Shown: one piece after another, positions 9,342 through 18,851 of the stretch | Layout: the number at the start of each line of letters is the position of its first letter | Position numbering within the stretch: position 1 is the stretch's first letter | Source of the DNA: Limimaricola variabilis | GTDB taxonomy: Bacteria > Pseudomonadota > Alphaproteobacteria > Rhodobacterales > Rhodobacteraceae | Assembly (NCBI RefSeq): GCF_014195545.1 | Contig: NZ_JACIBX010000014.1 | Coordinates: forward strand, 1 to 64,000 | Reading direction: 5' to 3' | Length of the DNA: 64,000 nt | Position numbers and translations under genes: made by a program | Notes under the pieces: model-generated | Told to the model about the DNA's origin: nothing | What the model saw: the letters and a program-made list of their open reading frames with translations, nothing else | Databases searched by the model: none

Positions 9342-9746
9342 TCACGCCTCCGTCGTGGTTTGCGCTTGCCCCAGGTCGACTACGGGCGTGAAGCCCCCAT
9401 AAATCAGCCGCATGCCATCGAAGGGCATCGGGTTCTTCTCGGGATCCATGCGCGGATCGCCGGTCTCGGGGTTGTTCATCCACTCGGTCATCTTGGCATG
9501 GGCCGCGTCGCGCACGCCCTTGTCCGGCCACTCGATCCAGGACAGGACGATGGTCTCGTCGTCGGTGGCCTGCACCGCCCGGCGAAAATCCGTGACCTTG
9601 CCGTCGGGCACGTCGTCGCCCCAGCATTCGGTCACGCGGGACGCGCCCAGGTCCATGAAGACGCTGTCGCCCAGCCTGGCGTGATCGATGAACTTCTGCT
9701 TGTTCGCGGTGGGAACGGCCAACACGAAACCGTCGACGTAAGACAT
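9342..9746 (-). CDS. DUF1428 family protein (YbaA-like)
   Basis: A 134-residue protein of the DUF1428 family, a ferredoxin-like alpha/beta-barrel dimer of unknown activity. The start MSYVDGFVLAVP, the middle WIEWPDKGVRDAA and MPFDGMRLIYGGF near the end are characteristic. The start codon is one base past the stop of the PhnB-like gene upstream (9748-10242), so the two are almost certainly co-transcribed and probably translationally coupled. The pairing of DUF1428 with VOC-type proteins is common in proteobacteria. Confidence 0.88.
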   Translation of the reverse strand: MSYVDGFVLAVPTANKQKFIDHARLGDSVFMDLGASRVTECWGDDVPDGKVTDFRRAVQATDDETIVLSWIEWPDKGVRDAAHAKMTEWMNNPETGDPRMDPEKNPMPFDGMRLIYGGFTPVVDLGQAQTTTEA

Positions 9747-9747
9747 G

Positions 9748-10242
9748 TCATACCTCCTGTCGGGACGCGCCGACCGCCGCCTCGAGCGCGGCGACGTCGA
9801 TCTTGCCCATGGTCATCATCGCCTCGAAGGCGCGACGGGCGACGTCGCGCTCGGCGCCGGTGGTCAGGTCCAGCAGCCGCCGTGGCGTGATCTGCCACGA
9901 ATGCCCCCAGCGGTCCTTGCACCAGCCGCAGGCGCTCGGCGTTCCGCCAGTGTCGAGGATCGCGTTCCAGTAGCGGTCGGTTTCGTCCTGGGTCTCGGTC
10001 ACCACCACGAAGCTGACCGCCTCGTTCGGCACGAAGGGCGGCCCGCCGTTGAGCCCCAGAAAGGCGCGGCCGAGCACGGTGAACTCGACGGTGAGCTCGT
10101 CGCCCTCCTTGCCGCCGAGAAAATCCGCGGGGGCCGCATTCACGCGATCCAGATGGCTGCCGGGAAAGGTCCGGGCATAGAACTCGGCGGCGTTGCGCGC
10201 CTCGCCCCGATCGAACCACAGGCAGGTGACGAGCTCTGTCAT
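9748..10242 (-). CDS. PhnB/VOC-fold protein (3-demethylubiquinone methyltransferase-like)
   Basis: A 164-residue protein of the PF06983 branch of the vicinal-oxygen-chelate fold (about 3-110): [36 protein letters not shown] and [14 protein letters not shown] are typical. Despite the database name these proteins have no proven ubiquinone role. The C-terminal third (residues about 115-160, [19 protein letters not shown]) is the helical tail often seen in PhnB-like proteins. I use the ATG at 10242, which follows GCGAGG, rather than the frame to 10293. First gene of a two-gene unit with the DUF1428 gene. Confidence 0.85.
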   Translation of the reverse strand: MTELVTCLWFDRGEARNAAEFYARTFPGSHLDRVNAAPADFLGGKEGDELTVEFTVLGRAFLGLNGGPPFVPNEAVSFVVVTETQDETDRYWNAILDTGGTPSACGWCKDRWGHSWQITPRRLLDLTTGAERDVARRAFEAMMTMGKIDVAALEAAVGASRQEV

Positions 10243-10585
10243 TTTGACCTCGCTTCCGACCCTCCAGCACGAAGGGACGCCGCCCGATCGCACCGAAGCC
10301 GGAAATCACGTCATTCGAGTATGACAGGATTCCATCCAACTGGAACGGGAAAACGACGGGGACCGATCCAACTTGATGTGTTGAGTGCAGACGCGCATTT
10401 GGGCGCACAGTGATGACCTTTTCTGGTCCCTCGGTCGAGAACGCGAATGCCTCCGCGCTGCCGCCTGAGATGTGTCCGCGTGATCTTGGCAAGACGTCGG
10501 CGCATAATGTGCAGCAAGCGGCCTTGAAGCAAGGTCCGCAGACTACGGATCAGGAATCTAGGCCTTTGGACAGGGGAGCGCGACC
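10243..10585 (+). other. Divergent intergenic region, nothing identified
   Basis: 343 bases between the leftward PhnB-like gene and the rightward VOC gene. It must hold promoters for both, but no consensus pair or clear operator could be picked out. Confidence 0.35.
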
Positions 10586-10934
10586 ATGAACGTGACTGCC
10601 ATCTATCTCAGCATCAACGCGGCCGACTTAGATGCCCAATCCGATTGGTGGACACGGTTTGTCGGGCGTCACTGGGACCGCGAGCCGATGCCGTCATGCC
10701 ACGAGTGGGACCTCCGCGACGGCGTACTCCTTCAAGTCCTTGATCATCCGAAAGGCGCCGGGAGCACGACAGTCACACTGCACGTAGCCGACCTCGAGAC
10801 CGAAAGGGCGCGGCTGGCGAAGCTGCGGATCGAGGTGCCGCAGCCGGCCAGGATCGAAGGGTTCGAAACCCTGCGCTACGCCGAGATCTCCGAGCCCCGA
10901 GGGCAACCAGGTAGGCCTTCTCGACGGGCATTAG
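10586..10934 (+). pseudogene. VOC/glyoxalase-family protein with a one-base frameshift
   Basis: The frame from ATG 10586 encodes a glyoxalase/bleomycin-resistance fold protein (AIYLSINAADLDAQSDWW, TTVTLHVADLETERARL). At the CCCC run 10895-10898, after EISEP, the reading frame departs from the family. Removing one C restores EPEGNQVGLLDGH and a TAG stop at 10932-10934, which is exactly the normal end of the family at about 115 residues. As sequenced, the protein instead runs to 11005 with an unrelated basic tail. This is either a recent mutation in a homopolymer or a sequencing error. The enzyme's substrate is unknown. Confidence 0.8.
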
Positions 10935-11083
10935 TCCGGCCGCTGAACCGTGCAGCCGCCTTGTGCTGTTCGGGTCGTACCGCCAATAAACGCGCGTGCC
11001 CGTGACGTCCGAGTTTCTCTATTGTCAGGTAGAAGCTCTTTCGGAACGCGGCATCCTGATCGGGCGACGTAGGCCACGCCTGC

Positions 11084-12508
11084 TTACCAGATCTGGTCGG
11101 GCAGGCGTGGCACCGCGCTCATGTTGAGGCCGGCCCCGGCGCGCAGCCGTGCCTCGTAGCTGGCGGCCAGCGCTTCCGCTTCCGCCAGCACGCGCAGCAG
11201 CCGGGTCTCTACATGTTCGGTCAATAGGCGCCGCGCCAGTTCAGGCGCCCCGGCGTCGGCAAGTATTGCGGCGCTGCGCTGCACCTCCACCAGTTCCGCG
11301 GCCAAGCCGCGCTCCACGGCCCGCCAATGTGCCGAAACCTCCGTCACCCATGCATCGCCCCCTTGGAAGGCCAGATGCATCAACCGCTTGAAGACCGCGA
11401 CCGCCGAGCGGGTAGAGGCGGCGCCCTGTGGGATGTCGGAGATGGCGTCACACCCCGTCACCTCGTGCACGCGATCGATGAAGCGGGCGCTCTCGCCACG
11501 TCCGAGATAGCGATGACGGCCGTATTCGAAAGGCACGCGCTCGATGCCCAGGAACACCGGCACCAGGGGCGCGGTAACGGGGCCGACCGGTGCGTGCCAC
11601 ATCATGCGCAGCATCTCGGGCGTCTCGGCGATGAGGGGCACGATCTGCCCGTACCCTGCGCTGTCGCCGGTCAACCGCGGAGTCGACACGGCCCAGATCA
11701 TGTCCTCGAGCCCCAGCCCGCCGGGGCGGGCCGCGCGCCTTGCCATTTCGTCCTCGATCCACGCCACGCCGGGATGGCGCCCCCGTCCATCGCCGAAGAC
11801 CCGGTTCACGTCAAAGGCGTCGCCTGCCATGTGCCACCCGAGCCTCTGCGCGGTCTCAAGGAAGTGCTCAGGGAACAGCACGTCTGCGCCCGCTTCCTGC
11901 GGGATCAGGCCAATCCAGCCCGGCCGGAGGGCACGAATGCTCTTGGGCCCAAGCCGTTCGGCCACCCAAAGCCCCAAGCCTCCGGCGAATTCGATCACCA
12001 CCCAGCCTTCGCGGGCATCGGCGATCAGGTGCGAGTTGCCGCCATAGCTGCTGTGACCATGCGCGGCGATCAGCGCGCCGATGATCTCGACGCCCTCCCG
12101 CGCGGTCCGGGCGCGCTCCAGCACGATCTTCGCGAGATCCGAGTAGTTTGGCCCCCTCTGATCCGGCGGGGTCATCGCCACGAGCTCGGGCCGGGAGGGA
12201 GACCAGACATCGCGCACCGCGACGCCGTGCTGGTTCACGCCGCCATTGATGAGCGGTGGCGGCGCACCGAGATAGTGGCTGTAATTCACACCCATGTAGC
12301 GCGCCGTCCGGGGCACCTGTGGGATCGTGCTCAGCTGGCCGGGCAGGGCGGCCTCGGCCGTGACGCCGACCGTGATCGTGCTGTCCCCGGAATGGCTGCG
12401 GCAGGGCATCACCTCCAGCCAGTGGCCGGATGGTTCATCGCCGTAACCAGCAAGCCAGCCATGACCCAAGGCGCAGAGGTCGGACCCGATATAGAGGGCG
12501 TAACTCAT
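11084..12508 (-). CDS. Peptidase C69-like Ntn hydrolase
   Basis: A 474-residue protein of the dipeptidase C69/acyltransferase branch of N-terminal nucleophile hydrolases. Conserved blocks include LAGYGDEPSGHWLEVMP near the N-terminus, GGVNQHGVAV, and the strand pair HSSYGGNSHLIADA then GWVVIEFAGG. Members cleave amide bonds of small peptides or acylated amines after removal of the initiator Met exposes the nucleophile. Here residue 2 is Ser (MSYALYIG) where many C69 members carry Cys. The downstream Cys12 is not at the expected place. No signal peptide is visible, so it is likely cytosolic. The gene seems to stand alone. Confidence 0.75.
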   Translation of the reverse strand: MSYALYIGSDLCALGHGWLAGYGDEPSGHWLEVMPCRSHSGDSTITVGVTAEAALPGQLSTIPQVPRTARYMGVNYSHYLGAPPPLINGGVNQHGVAVRDVWSPSRPELVAMTPPDQRGPNYSDLAKIVLERARTAREGVEIIGALIAAHGHSSYGGNSHLIADAREGWVVIEFAGGLGLWVAERLGPKSIRALRPGWIGLIPQEAGADVLFPEHFLETAQRLGWHMAGDAFDVNRVFGDGRGRHPGVAWIEDEMARRAARPGGLGLEDMIWAVSTPRLTGDSAGYGQIVPLIAETPEMLRMMWHAPVGPVTAPLVPVFLGIERVPFEYGRHRYLGRGESARFIDRVHEVTGCDAISDIPQGAASTRSAVAVFKRLMHLAFQGGDAWVTEVSAHWRAVERGLAAELVEVQRSAAILADAGAPELARRLLTEHVETRLLRVLAEAEALAASYEARLRAGAGLNMSAVPRLPDQIW

Positions 12509-12556
12509 AGGGCGAGATGGCCGCTAGCTGTAGAGATATGCATCTAAACCTCACGT

Positions 12557-13267
12557 TTACCGAGCGCAGGTGTCTGCTCCCAGGAGCCGGTCGTACTCGG
12601 CTTCCGAGGCGCCGTAATACCCCTCGGTCGAGGCTGCCAAGCCTACTCCATCACGTACTTCAAGAAGGCAGCGGGTCGAGCGAATGAAGCCGCGGCTTTC
12701 AAGTTCGTGCAGGGCCAACGTTACGCCGGCCCTACGGACTCCTAGCATCAACGCAATGGCCTCGTGGGTAACATTGAACGCTTGCCCTGAGAGACGATCC
12801 CGGCACATCAGAATCCAGCGGGCCAGACGGATCTCGAGCTTGGCATGGCTGAAGGCCAAGGTGGTGGAGTAGGTCTGTGCTATCTGCGCTTGCAGGAACC
12901 GCAGCTGCCGCTGGCGAAAAGCCGGTATCGTCATTGCGCTACGGAAGGCGCCGGCCGTCATGCGCCATCCATGGCCAGCGAACTGCATGACAACGTCGTG
13001 CAAGCCAAGATCGTCTTTCAGGATCAGCGAGGTGCCGGTCATTCCCTCGCGCCCGGCCATGCCCGCCTCCGCCTCGGGAAGGCCGTCCCCGCTCACCATC
13101 ACGGACGCAATGCCGGTGGCCGGGAAGTAGACATGGGTGATCCTTTGCCTGCGACATTCGAGCATCGACCTGAGGGGCAGTTCCACCGCCTCAAGCGATG
13201 GCGTGATTTTCTTGAGAACGCTCGGGGGAAGCCCATCGAGAAGCCGATTTCCAGTAAGATCTCCCAA
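12557..13267 (-). CDS. Crp/Fnr-family transcription regulator
   Basis: A 236-residue regulator with an N-terminal cyclic-nucleotide-binding-type barrel (about 10-125, YFPATGIASVMVSGDG) and a C-terminal winged helix (about 145-215, with recognition helix region LGVRRAGVTLALHEL). No FNR-type cysteine cluster is present, so it does not look like an oxygen sensor. The closest look is the group annotated as cAMP-receptor-like regulators with unknown ligand. The start is a TTG at 13267: GGAGG lies nine bases before it, and no ATG or GTG fits without losing the first strand. Confidence 0.85.
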   Translation of the reverse strand: MGDLTGNRLLDGLPPSVLKKITPSLEAVELPLRSMLECRRQRITHVYFPATGIASVMVSGDGLPEAEAGMAGREGMTGTSLILKDDLGLHDVVMQFAGHGWRMTAGAFRSAMTIPAFRQRQLRFLQAQIAQTYSTTLAFSHAKLEIRLARWILMCRDRLSGQAFNVTHEAIALMLGVRRAGVTLALHELESRGFIRSTRCLLEVRDGVGLAASTEGYYGASEAEYDRLLGADTCAR

Positions 13268-13616
13268 AGTTGCCTGCCTCCAACTTCCGAAGGGTATACC
13301 CCTTGCGTGTTGGCACGCTCAGCGAGCGAACAACCAATGGACGCAGACTAGCAGCAAAAGCGAAGGCGACAAAGTCGTCCCGCCAAAAGGGGGTGGGCCT
13401 GGGCGTCAGGCATGCAGCTTCGACCACGTCCGCCGCTCCTCGATCCCGATTCAGAGCTTCACCGCACCGAACAAAGCCGAGCGTCGGTTCATCGCAATCC
13501 GACCAGCACGGCCATAAATATCCTGCGGCGCGCAACGTAAGGCCCGCCCCGGCGCAGCGTTGCGGGTCCCGGTGGAACCGCGTCGAGTCAGCACACGTTG
13601 CGCGAGGGGAGGCCTT
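13268..13616 (+). other. Divergent intergenic region
   Basis: 349 bases between the leftward Crp/Fnr gene and the rightward fusion gene. Frames here show no GC bias at third positions. It should hold both promoters; the Crp/Fnr protein may act on it, but no convincing palindrome was found. Confidence 0.35.
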
Positions 13617-16070
13617 ATGACCAAGAAGCCCCGCGTTCTCATCACCGGAGCAGCCGGCAGCATCGGATCGGCGCTGCGCGAGCGTCTCGTGAATTACGAG
13701 GTGATCGGGCTCGACCGCGAGGATGGCCCGGGGGTCTTCGCCTTCGACATCACCGACAGCGCCTCGATCGAGCGGGCCCTGGACCGGATCGCCGACCGGC
13801 ACGGGCGGCGCTTCGCGGCCGTGATCCATCTCGCGGCCTATTTCGATTTCTCCGGCGAGGACAACCCGCTCTACGAGGAGGTCAATGTCGAGGGGACGGC
13901 AAAGCTGCTCGACGCGTTACAGGACTACGAAGTAGAGCGGTTCATCTACTCCGGGACGATGCTGGTGCACCGTCCCGGCGCCCCGGGCCTGCCGATCAAC
14001 GAGGCGACCGCCATCGATCCGAAATGGGCCTATCCGGTCTCCAAGGCCCGGGCCGAAGAGGTGATCCGGGAGCGGCATGGCGAAATGCCCTACCTGCTGC
14101 TGCACCTCGCCGGGCTATACGACGAGAAGACGGCGGTTCCGACACTGGCCGAACAGATCCGCCGTATCTACGAGCGGGATCCGAAATCGCACGCCTATTC
14201 GGGCGATCTGCACACCGGGCAGTCGTTCCTGCACCGCGAAGACATGCTCGACGCCTTCGCTAGCGCCGTGGATCGGCGCGGTGAGCTGCCCGACGATGCG
14301 GTGATCCTCGTCGGCGAGCCCGAGGCGGTGCCCTATGACGAGTTGCAGCACATCCTCGCCCGGTTGATCCATGGCGAAGAGGACTGGACCACGCTCTCGG
14401 TGCCCAAGCCGCTCGCCGCGGCGGGCGCCTGGCTCGAAACCAAGGCCGAGCCGGTCATCCCAGACGACATCGACCAGGGCGAGGCGCCCTTCATCAAGCC
14501 GTTCATGGTGCGGATGGCCGATGACCATTACGAGCTCGATATCTCGCGCGCCAAGGCGCTCCTGGACTGGAAACCGCGCCACGCCCTGCGCGAAACGCTG
14601 CCCAGGATGGTCGAACACCTCAAGTCCGACCCGGCCCGCTGGTACGAGGCGAACGGGCTGACACCGCCGCACTGGCTCCAGGCCGTGGCCCAGGAGGGGC
14701 ACGACGCCGAGGAGTTGCGAGCGCGCCACGAGGCGCGGTTCCGCGCCGCGCACGCCCGCAGCCTCTGGGCCCACTTCCTCAATGCGGGCATGGGCGCGTG
14801 GCTCGCGGCCTCGCCGCTGGTGGTCGGCTATGGCGGGCTTGGCATGACGATCAGCGACATCGTTTCGGGGCTTCTCGTGATGGCGGGCAGCCTTCTCGTT
14901 CTGTCCTGGCGCCTTGCGCTGATCCGCTGGGCGGTGGCGGCGGTGGGTCTGTGGGTGATGACCGCGCCGCTCCTGTTCTGGACCGAAAGCCCGGCCGCCT
15001 ATCTCAACGGATCGCTCTCGGGCATGATCGTCTTCGCCCTTGCGGTCTGCGTGCGCCCCCCGCCCGGCGTCGGGCGGATCGCCGCGAGCCGCGGGCCGGC
15101 GGTGCCCAAGGGCTGGGATTACTCGCCGTCGGACTGGACCCAGAGGATCCCGATCATCGCGCTCGCCATCTTCGGCTACCTGGTGTCGCGCTATCTCGCG
15201 GCCTATCAGCTGGGCCATGTCGACGGTGTTTGGGAGCCGTTCTTCACCGGCGCGCCCGAGGATCCGAAGAACGGCACCGAGGAGATCATCACCTCGGATG
15301 TCTCGCGGGCCTGGCCGGTGCCGGATGCGGGCCTCGGCGCGCTGACCTACCAGCTCGAGATCCTGATCGGGCTGATCGGATCGGCCAGCCGCTGGCGCAC
15401 CATGCCTTGGCTGGTGCTGGTCTTCGGCATCATGATCGTGCCGCTCGGCGTGGTGTCGATCACCTTCATCATCATCCAGCCGATCCTGCTCGGCACCTGG
15501 TGCAGTCTGTGCCTGATCACCGCGGCCGCGATGCTGATCCAGATCCCCTATTCGGTCGATGAGCTGATCGCGACCTGCCAGTTCCTGGTCCGGCGCAAGC
15601 GCGCCGGCAGGCCGATGCTGCGGGTGTTCCTGACCGGCGACACGGATGAGGGCGCGGATGACGGGCAGCGGGTCGAAAGCTTCGAGCGCCCACCGGGCGC
15701 GGTGATCGGTGAGATGCTGGGCGGCGGGATCGGCGTGACCCCGGGCCTTGCCGTGAGCGCGGCGGTGGGGCTGTGGCTGATGTTCACGCGGCTGACGCTC
15801 GGCACCGAGGGGGGCCTTGCCGATACCGATCACCTGATCGGCGCGCTTGCCCTGACCGTGGCGGTGACCGCGATGGCCGAAAGCGCGCGGCCGGTCCGGT
15901 TTCTCAATATCTGCCTTGGCGCAGCGCTGGTAATCGCGGCGCTGGTCATGGACGGCAACTGGCTGCAGAAGGGCGCCGACATCCTGGCCGGGCTGGTGCT
16001 GATCGCCGCAAGCATTCCGCGCGGTCCGATCCGGCATTCCTACGGCAGCTGGTCGCGCCTGCTCGTCTAG
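13617..16070 (+). CDS. Fusion: NAD-dependent epimerase + SPW-type membrane region + VKOR domain
   Basis: An 817-residue protein. Residues 1-about 330 are an extended SDR (NAD-dependent epimerase) with GAAGSIG (11-17) and Y139xxxK143. Residues about 385-480 form four membrane spans with SPW-like repeats (GAWLAASPLVVGYGG and LWVMTAPLLFW). From about 515 to the end there are further spans and a vitamin K epoxide reductase-like domain with the redox pair C629-S-L-C632 in GTWCSLCLITAA. Bacterial VKOR proteins reoxidise DsbA through quinone; I see the inner CxxC but not an obvious loop-cysteine pair. The ATG at 13617 follows GAGG. Such fusions occur in alphaproteobacteria; the joint function is not known. 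Confidence 0.8.
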   Translation: MTKKPRVLITGAAGSIGSALRERLVNYEVIGLDREDGPGVFAFDITDSASIERALDRIADRHGRRFAAVIHLAAYFDFSGEDNPLYEEVNVEGTAKLLDALQDYEVERFIYSGTMLVHRPGAPGLPINEATAIDPKWAYPVSKARAEEVIRERHGEMPYLLLHLAGLYDEKTAVPTLAEQIRRIYERDPKSHAYSGDLHTGQSFLHREDMLDAFASAVDRRGELPDDAVILVGEPEAVPYDELQHILARLIHGEEDWTTLSVPKPLAAAGAWLETKAEPVIPDDIDQGEAPFIKPFMVRMADDHYELDISRAKALLDWKPRHALRETLPRMVEHLKSDPARWYEANGLTPPHWLQAVAQEGHDAEELRARHEARFRAAHARSLWAHFLNAGMGAWLAASPLVVGYGGLGMTISDIVSGLLVMAGSLLVLSWRLALIRWAVAAVGLWVMTAPLLFWTESPAAYLNGSLSGMIVFALAVCVRPPPGVGRIAASRGPAVPKGWDYSPSDWTQRIPIIALAIFGYLVSRYLAAYQLGHVDGVWEPFFTGAPEDPKNGTEEIITSDVSRAWPVPDAGLGALTYQLEILIGLIGSASRWRTMPWLVLVFGIMIVPLGVVSITFIIIQPILLGTWCSLCLITAAAMLIQIPYSVDELIATCQFLVRRKRAGRPMLRVFLTGDTDEGADDGQRVESFERPPGAVIGEMLGGGIGVTPGLAVSAAVGLWLMFTRLTLGTEGGLADTDHLIGALALTVAVTAMAESARPVRFLNICLGAALVIAALVMDGNWLQKGADILAGLVLIAASIPRGPIRHSYGSWSRLLV

Positions 16071-16118
16071 GCGAAGGGGCAAGAGACACGTTGGTGATCA
16101 GTTCGTGGGGTATCGGGG

Positions 16119-16325
16119 GCCGGCAACTCGTAGGGCACGACGCTGAGCAATCGTAGTACCAGCGCGCTTTAGCCGAAGGCCCGCATGGAAAGCCGATCAT
16201 GATTGGCGAGCGATTCAATGAACGTGCGGAACCACCCGCCGCCCTCGGCTGGCTGCAGGCCATAATGAAGGCTTCTGAGACCTTGGCGCGTATAGAGCGC
16301 GTCGAGCGCCTCTGCCCCGCCGGAA
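16119..16325 (-). pseudogene. Fossil fragment of a TRAP substrate-binding protein gene
   Basis: Translated on the minus strand, this gives AEALDALYTRQGLRSLHYGL, then PAEGGGWFR, RLSMRAFG, a TAA stop, and SVVPYELPA. It matches, without indels over about 66 codons, the middle of the intact binding protein at 21624-22664 (AEALDAIYARHGLRSLY, PAEGGGWFR, MRAFGYGAL, VVPYELPA). The stop replaces a tyrosine codon. The flanks are unrelated, so only this piece remains of a second copy. Confidence 0.75.
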
Positions 16326-16517
16326 CTGGTTTCGGCGGTCGTGCGGGCGGGGATCTGCTGCAGTGGAGAATGCTATCTTACGGTTCAGCCTGGAAAGGTT
16401 TTGGCCGCCGGCGCTGAAGTCATCGTCCGTCACGTCATCGCGCAGGGGCGCGCTGGCGAGTGCGAGTGGGCCGTTGCGAAACTGGACACGATTGAATGGA
16501 TGGGCGAGCGTCGCGCC

Positions 16518-18296
16518 ATGACCGAGATCATCGCGGGATACGAGCCCTACCTCTCGTTCGTTTTATTGCTGCTCCTTTTTGCAGGATTTGTGACCGAACG
16601 CTATCCGCCAGAGGTGACTGCAGCCGGTGGGGCAGCGCTGTTCATCGGCTTGGGTCTGGTGCCGTCGGATGACGTGCTGGCCGCTTTCGCCAATCCCGCG
16701 CCGATCACGATTGCAGCCATGTTCGTAGTTAGCGGCGCCTTGGTCCGGACCGGCCTGCTGGATGCAGTCGCCAATCGGGTCGTGGCAGGGGCGACCAACC
16801 GACCGTCGCTGGGGATTGCCGCCTTCCTGCTGGCAACGCTCCTCGCTTCGGGCCTGATGAACAACACCCCTGTCGTGCTGATCCTGATACCGGTGGTAGT
16901 GCGCTTGGCGCAGAGCCTGGACATCGCTGCGACGCGTTTGCTGATCCCGCTGTCCTACACGGCTGTTCTGGGCGGAACTTGGACTCTTGTCGGCACCTCG
17001 ACCAACCTGCTGGTCGCTGGGGTGACCAGCGATCTTGGCATGGAGCCGTTTTCGATGTTCGAGATAATGCCCGTCGGCTTGGTCGCCACCGTCGGGGGTG
17101 GCTTGACGTTGTTGGTGCTGGGCCCGCTTTTGTTGCCGCGCCGCAGGGAGGCAGGCGATATCGGCTCAGGAGGCGAGGCGCATTTCCTGACCGAATTGCG
17201 CCCGTGCGAGGGTTATGCAGGCTTGGGCCAGCCGATAAATGAGGTTCCCGACCTCGACCGTCCCGACATTCACGTGCACGCGATACGGGCACAATCGGAG
17301 ATCAAACGTTCGAACCTCGAGGAGCACCGGCTCGAGGTCGGCGATCGGATCGTCGCCAGTGCGACGACATCTGAGCTTCTGACGCTGCGCGATCTGGAGG
17401 GCATGGAGGTCGGCCTTCGGCATGGGCCAAGGGACGGCGAGGAGGTTGCCGTAGCTGAGGCCGTCGTGACCTTGTCGGGGCGCGGCAGCAACATCCGGCT
17501 CGCGCGGCTGGCCCTCGGTCACCGCTATGGAATGCGAGTGCTCGGTGTCCATCGACATGGCCAGGACCTGGGGCCCGATCTTCCGACAGTCCTGTTGCGC
17601 CCAGCCGACAAGCTGCTGGTGGAGGGGACCGCGGAAGGTCTTGCCCGCCTTACGCAGGCGGGTGACCTGGCCGCGATCACTCAGGCAAGCGCACGTGCTT
17701 ATCGACGGCAGAAGGCGCCGCTGGCGCTTTTAGCCTTGATTGCGGTGATGAGCCTGGCGGCGCTCGGGGTGGCCGAAATCAGTCTTCTGGTGCTGATGGC
17801 CGTCGCGGCCATTCTGCTCCTGCGTTGCATCGACAGCGAGGAGGCATGGAGCTCCATCGACGGGGGTATCCTGGTCCTCATATTTTCGATGCTGATCATC
17901 AGCGCGGGTTTGCAGCATACCGGGGCAATGGCTCTCATGGTCGCGGCCCTTGTCCCGCTGATCCAAGACCTGCCGCCGGTGGTGATCCTGGGAGCGATCT
18001 ACCTGCTCACGTCCCTGCTCACGGAAACCGTCACAAACAACGCCGTGGCGGTGATTATCACGCCCATAGCCATAGGGCTTGCCTCGCATCTGGGCCTTGA
18101 TCCGCGGCCATTCGCCGTGGCTGTGATGTTCGGCGCGAGCGCCAGTTTCGCAACTCCGATCGGGTATCAAACGAACACGCTGGTCTACGGCGCCGGGAAT
18201 TACCGCTTCACGGATTTCCTGAAGATCGGGGTGCCCATGAACCTGATCGTCGGAGCGGTCTCCGTGGCTGTCATCCCCATCTTCTTTCCGTTTTGA
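16518..18296 (+). CDS. SLC13-family permease with TrkA-C domains
   Basis: A large integral membrane protein (592 residues) of the SLC13/ArsB-like anion symporter group. An N-terminal membrane half contains GLMNNTPVV and GGTWTLVGTSTNLL, the paired re-entrant loop motifs. A cytoplasmic middle (about 215-400) carries two TrkA-C type ligand-binding domains (RSNLEEHRLEVGDRIV and LLRPADKLLVEGT). The second membrane half repeats TETVTNNAVAVI and SFATPIGYQTN. Such proteins move sulfate, dicarboxylate or other anions with sodium. The family's usual length favours a start at ATG 16518; ATG 16500 is in frame. Neither has a strong ribosome site. Confidence 0.85.
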   Translation: MTEIIAGYEPYLSFVLLLLLFAGFVTERYPPEVTAAGGAALFIGLGLVPSDDVLAAFANPAPITIAAMFVVSGALVRTGLLDAVANRVVAGATNRPSLGIAAFLLATLLASGLMNNTPVVLILIPVVVRLAQSLDIAATRLLIPLSYTAVLGGTWTLVGTSTNLLVAGVTSDLGMEPFSMFEIMPVGLVATVGGGLTLLVLGPLLLPRRREAGDIGSGGEAHFLTELRPCEGYAGLGQPINEVPDLDRPDIHVHAIRAQSEIKRSNLEEHRLEVGDRIVASATTSELLTLRDLEGMEVGLRHGPRDGEEVAVAEAVVTLSGRGSNIRLARLALGHRYGMRVLGVHRHGQDLGPDLPTVLLRPADKLLVEGTAEGLARLTQAGDLAAITQASARAYRRQKAPLALLALIAVMSLAALGVAEISLLVLMAVAAILLLRCIDSEEAWSSIDGGILVLIFSMLIISAGLQHTGAMALMVAALVPLIQDLPPVVILGAIYLLTSLLTETVTNNAVAVIITPIAIGLASHLGLDPRPFAVAVMFGASASFATPIGYQTNTLVYGAGNYRFTDFLKIGVPMNLIVGAVSVAVIPIFFPF

Positions 18297-18851
18297 ATGC
18301 CGGAGCTGCAGAGGCTGCGCAGAGAGGGCCAAGGGGGCCGTAAGGGGACCTTGAAACATCAATACATTCTGGGTCTGGGTCCGGAATCCGCAGCCGCGCC
18401 ACTGCCATTTCCGTGCGCGCGATTTGGGCGCCATGCTGACCATCTTGTGGATTGGGGGATGGTGATCAGCTTTGGCAGAGTTGGGCTTCTGGGTCGGGTA
18501 TATGACGCCCTGACTTGGCCGTTTGACCTGCAAGGGCACTTGAAAGCATCATCATGCACAGGAGCCATCCTAGGCTGGTGAGGCTCACCCTGCCGCTACC
18601 GTGGCCGACTTTCTCACTCATCACGGATGCAGAGAGCCACGACAACTTGCGGGGTGATGTCGTCACGGTAGTGCACGATGTAACGATCCCTCGACGCGCA
18701 GGAGAGAACGTCGGGTCACTGCGCTAACCAAGCCGGTTCTGTTCGGTCACCTCCGATACTACCTTAGTTGTGACATGAGTGGCGGCGCGGGCTCCAGGGC
18801 TGGGTAGCATCGCAGCGCCTTCATGCCCATGAACAGACCAAAACGGACGAT
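18297..18851 (+). other. Intergenic stretch, nothing identified
   Basis: About 555 bases. Short frames on both strands lack family similarity and starts. The last 100 bases should contain the promoter of the XRE gene. Confidence 0.4.

Noticed and set aside
14115-16082. A 655-codon open frame on the minus strand
   Set aside because: It lies wholly opposite the SDR-VKOR fusion gene and its composition (Arg, His, Asp and Gln rich, low complexity) is that of a shadow frame in GC-rich DNA.
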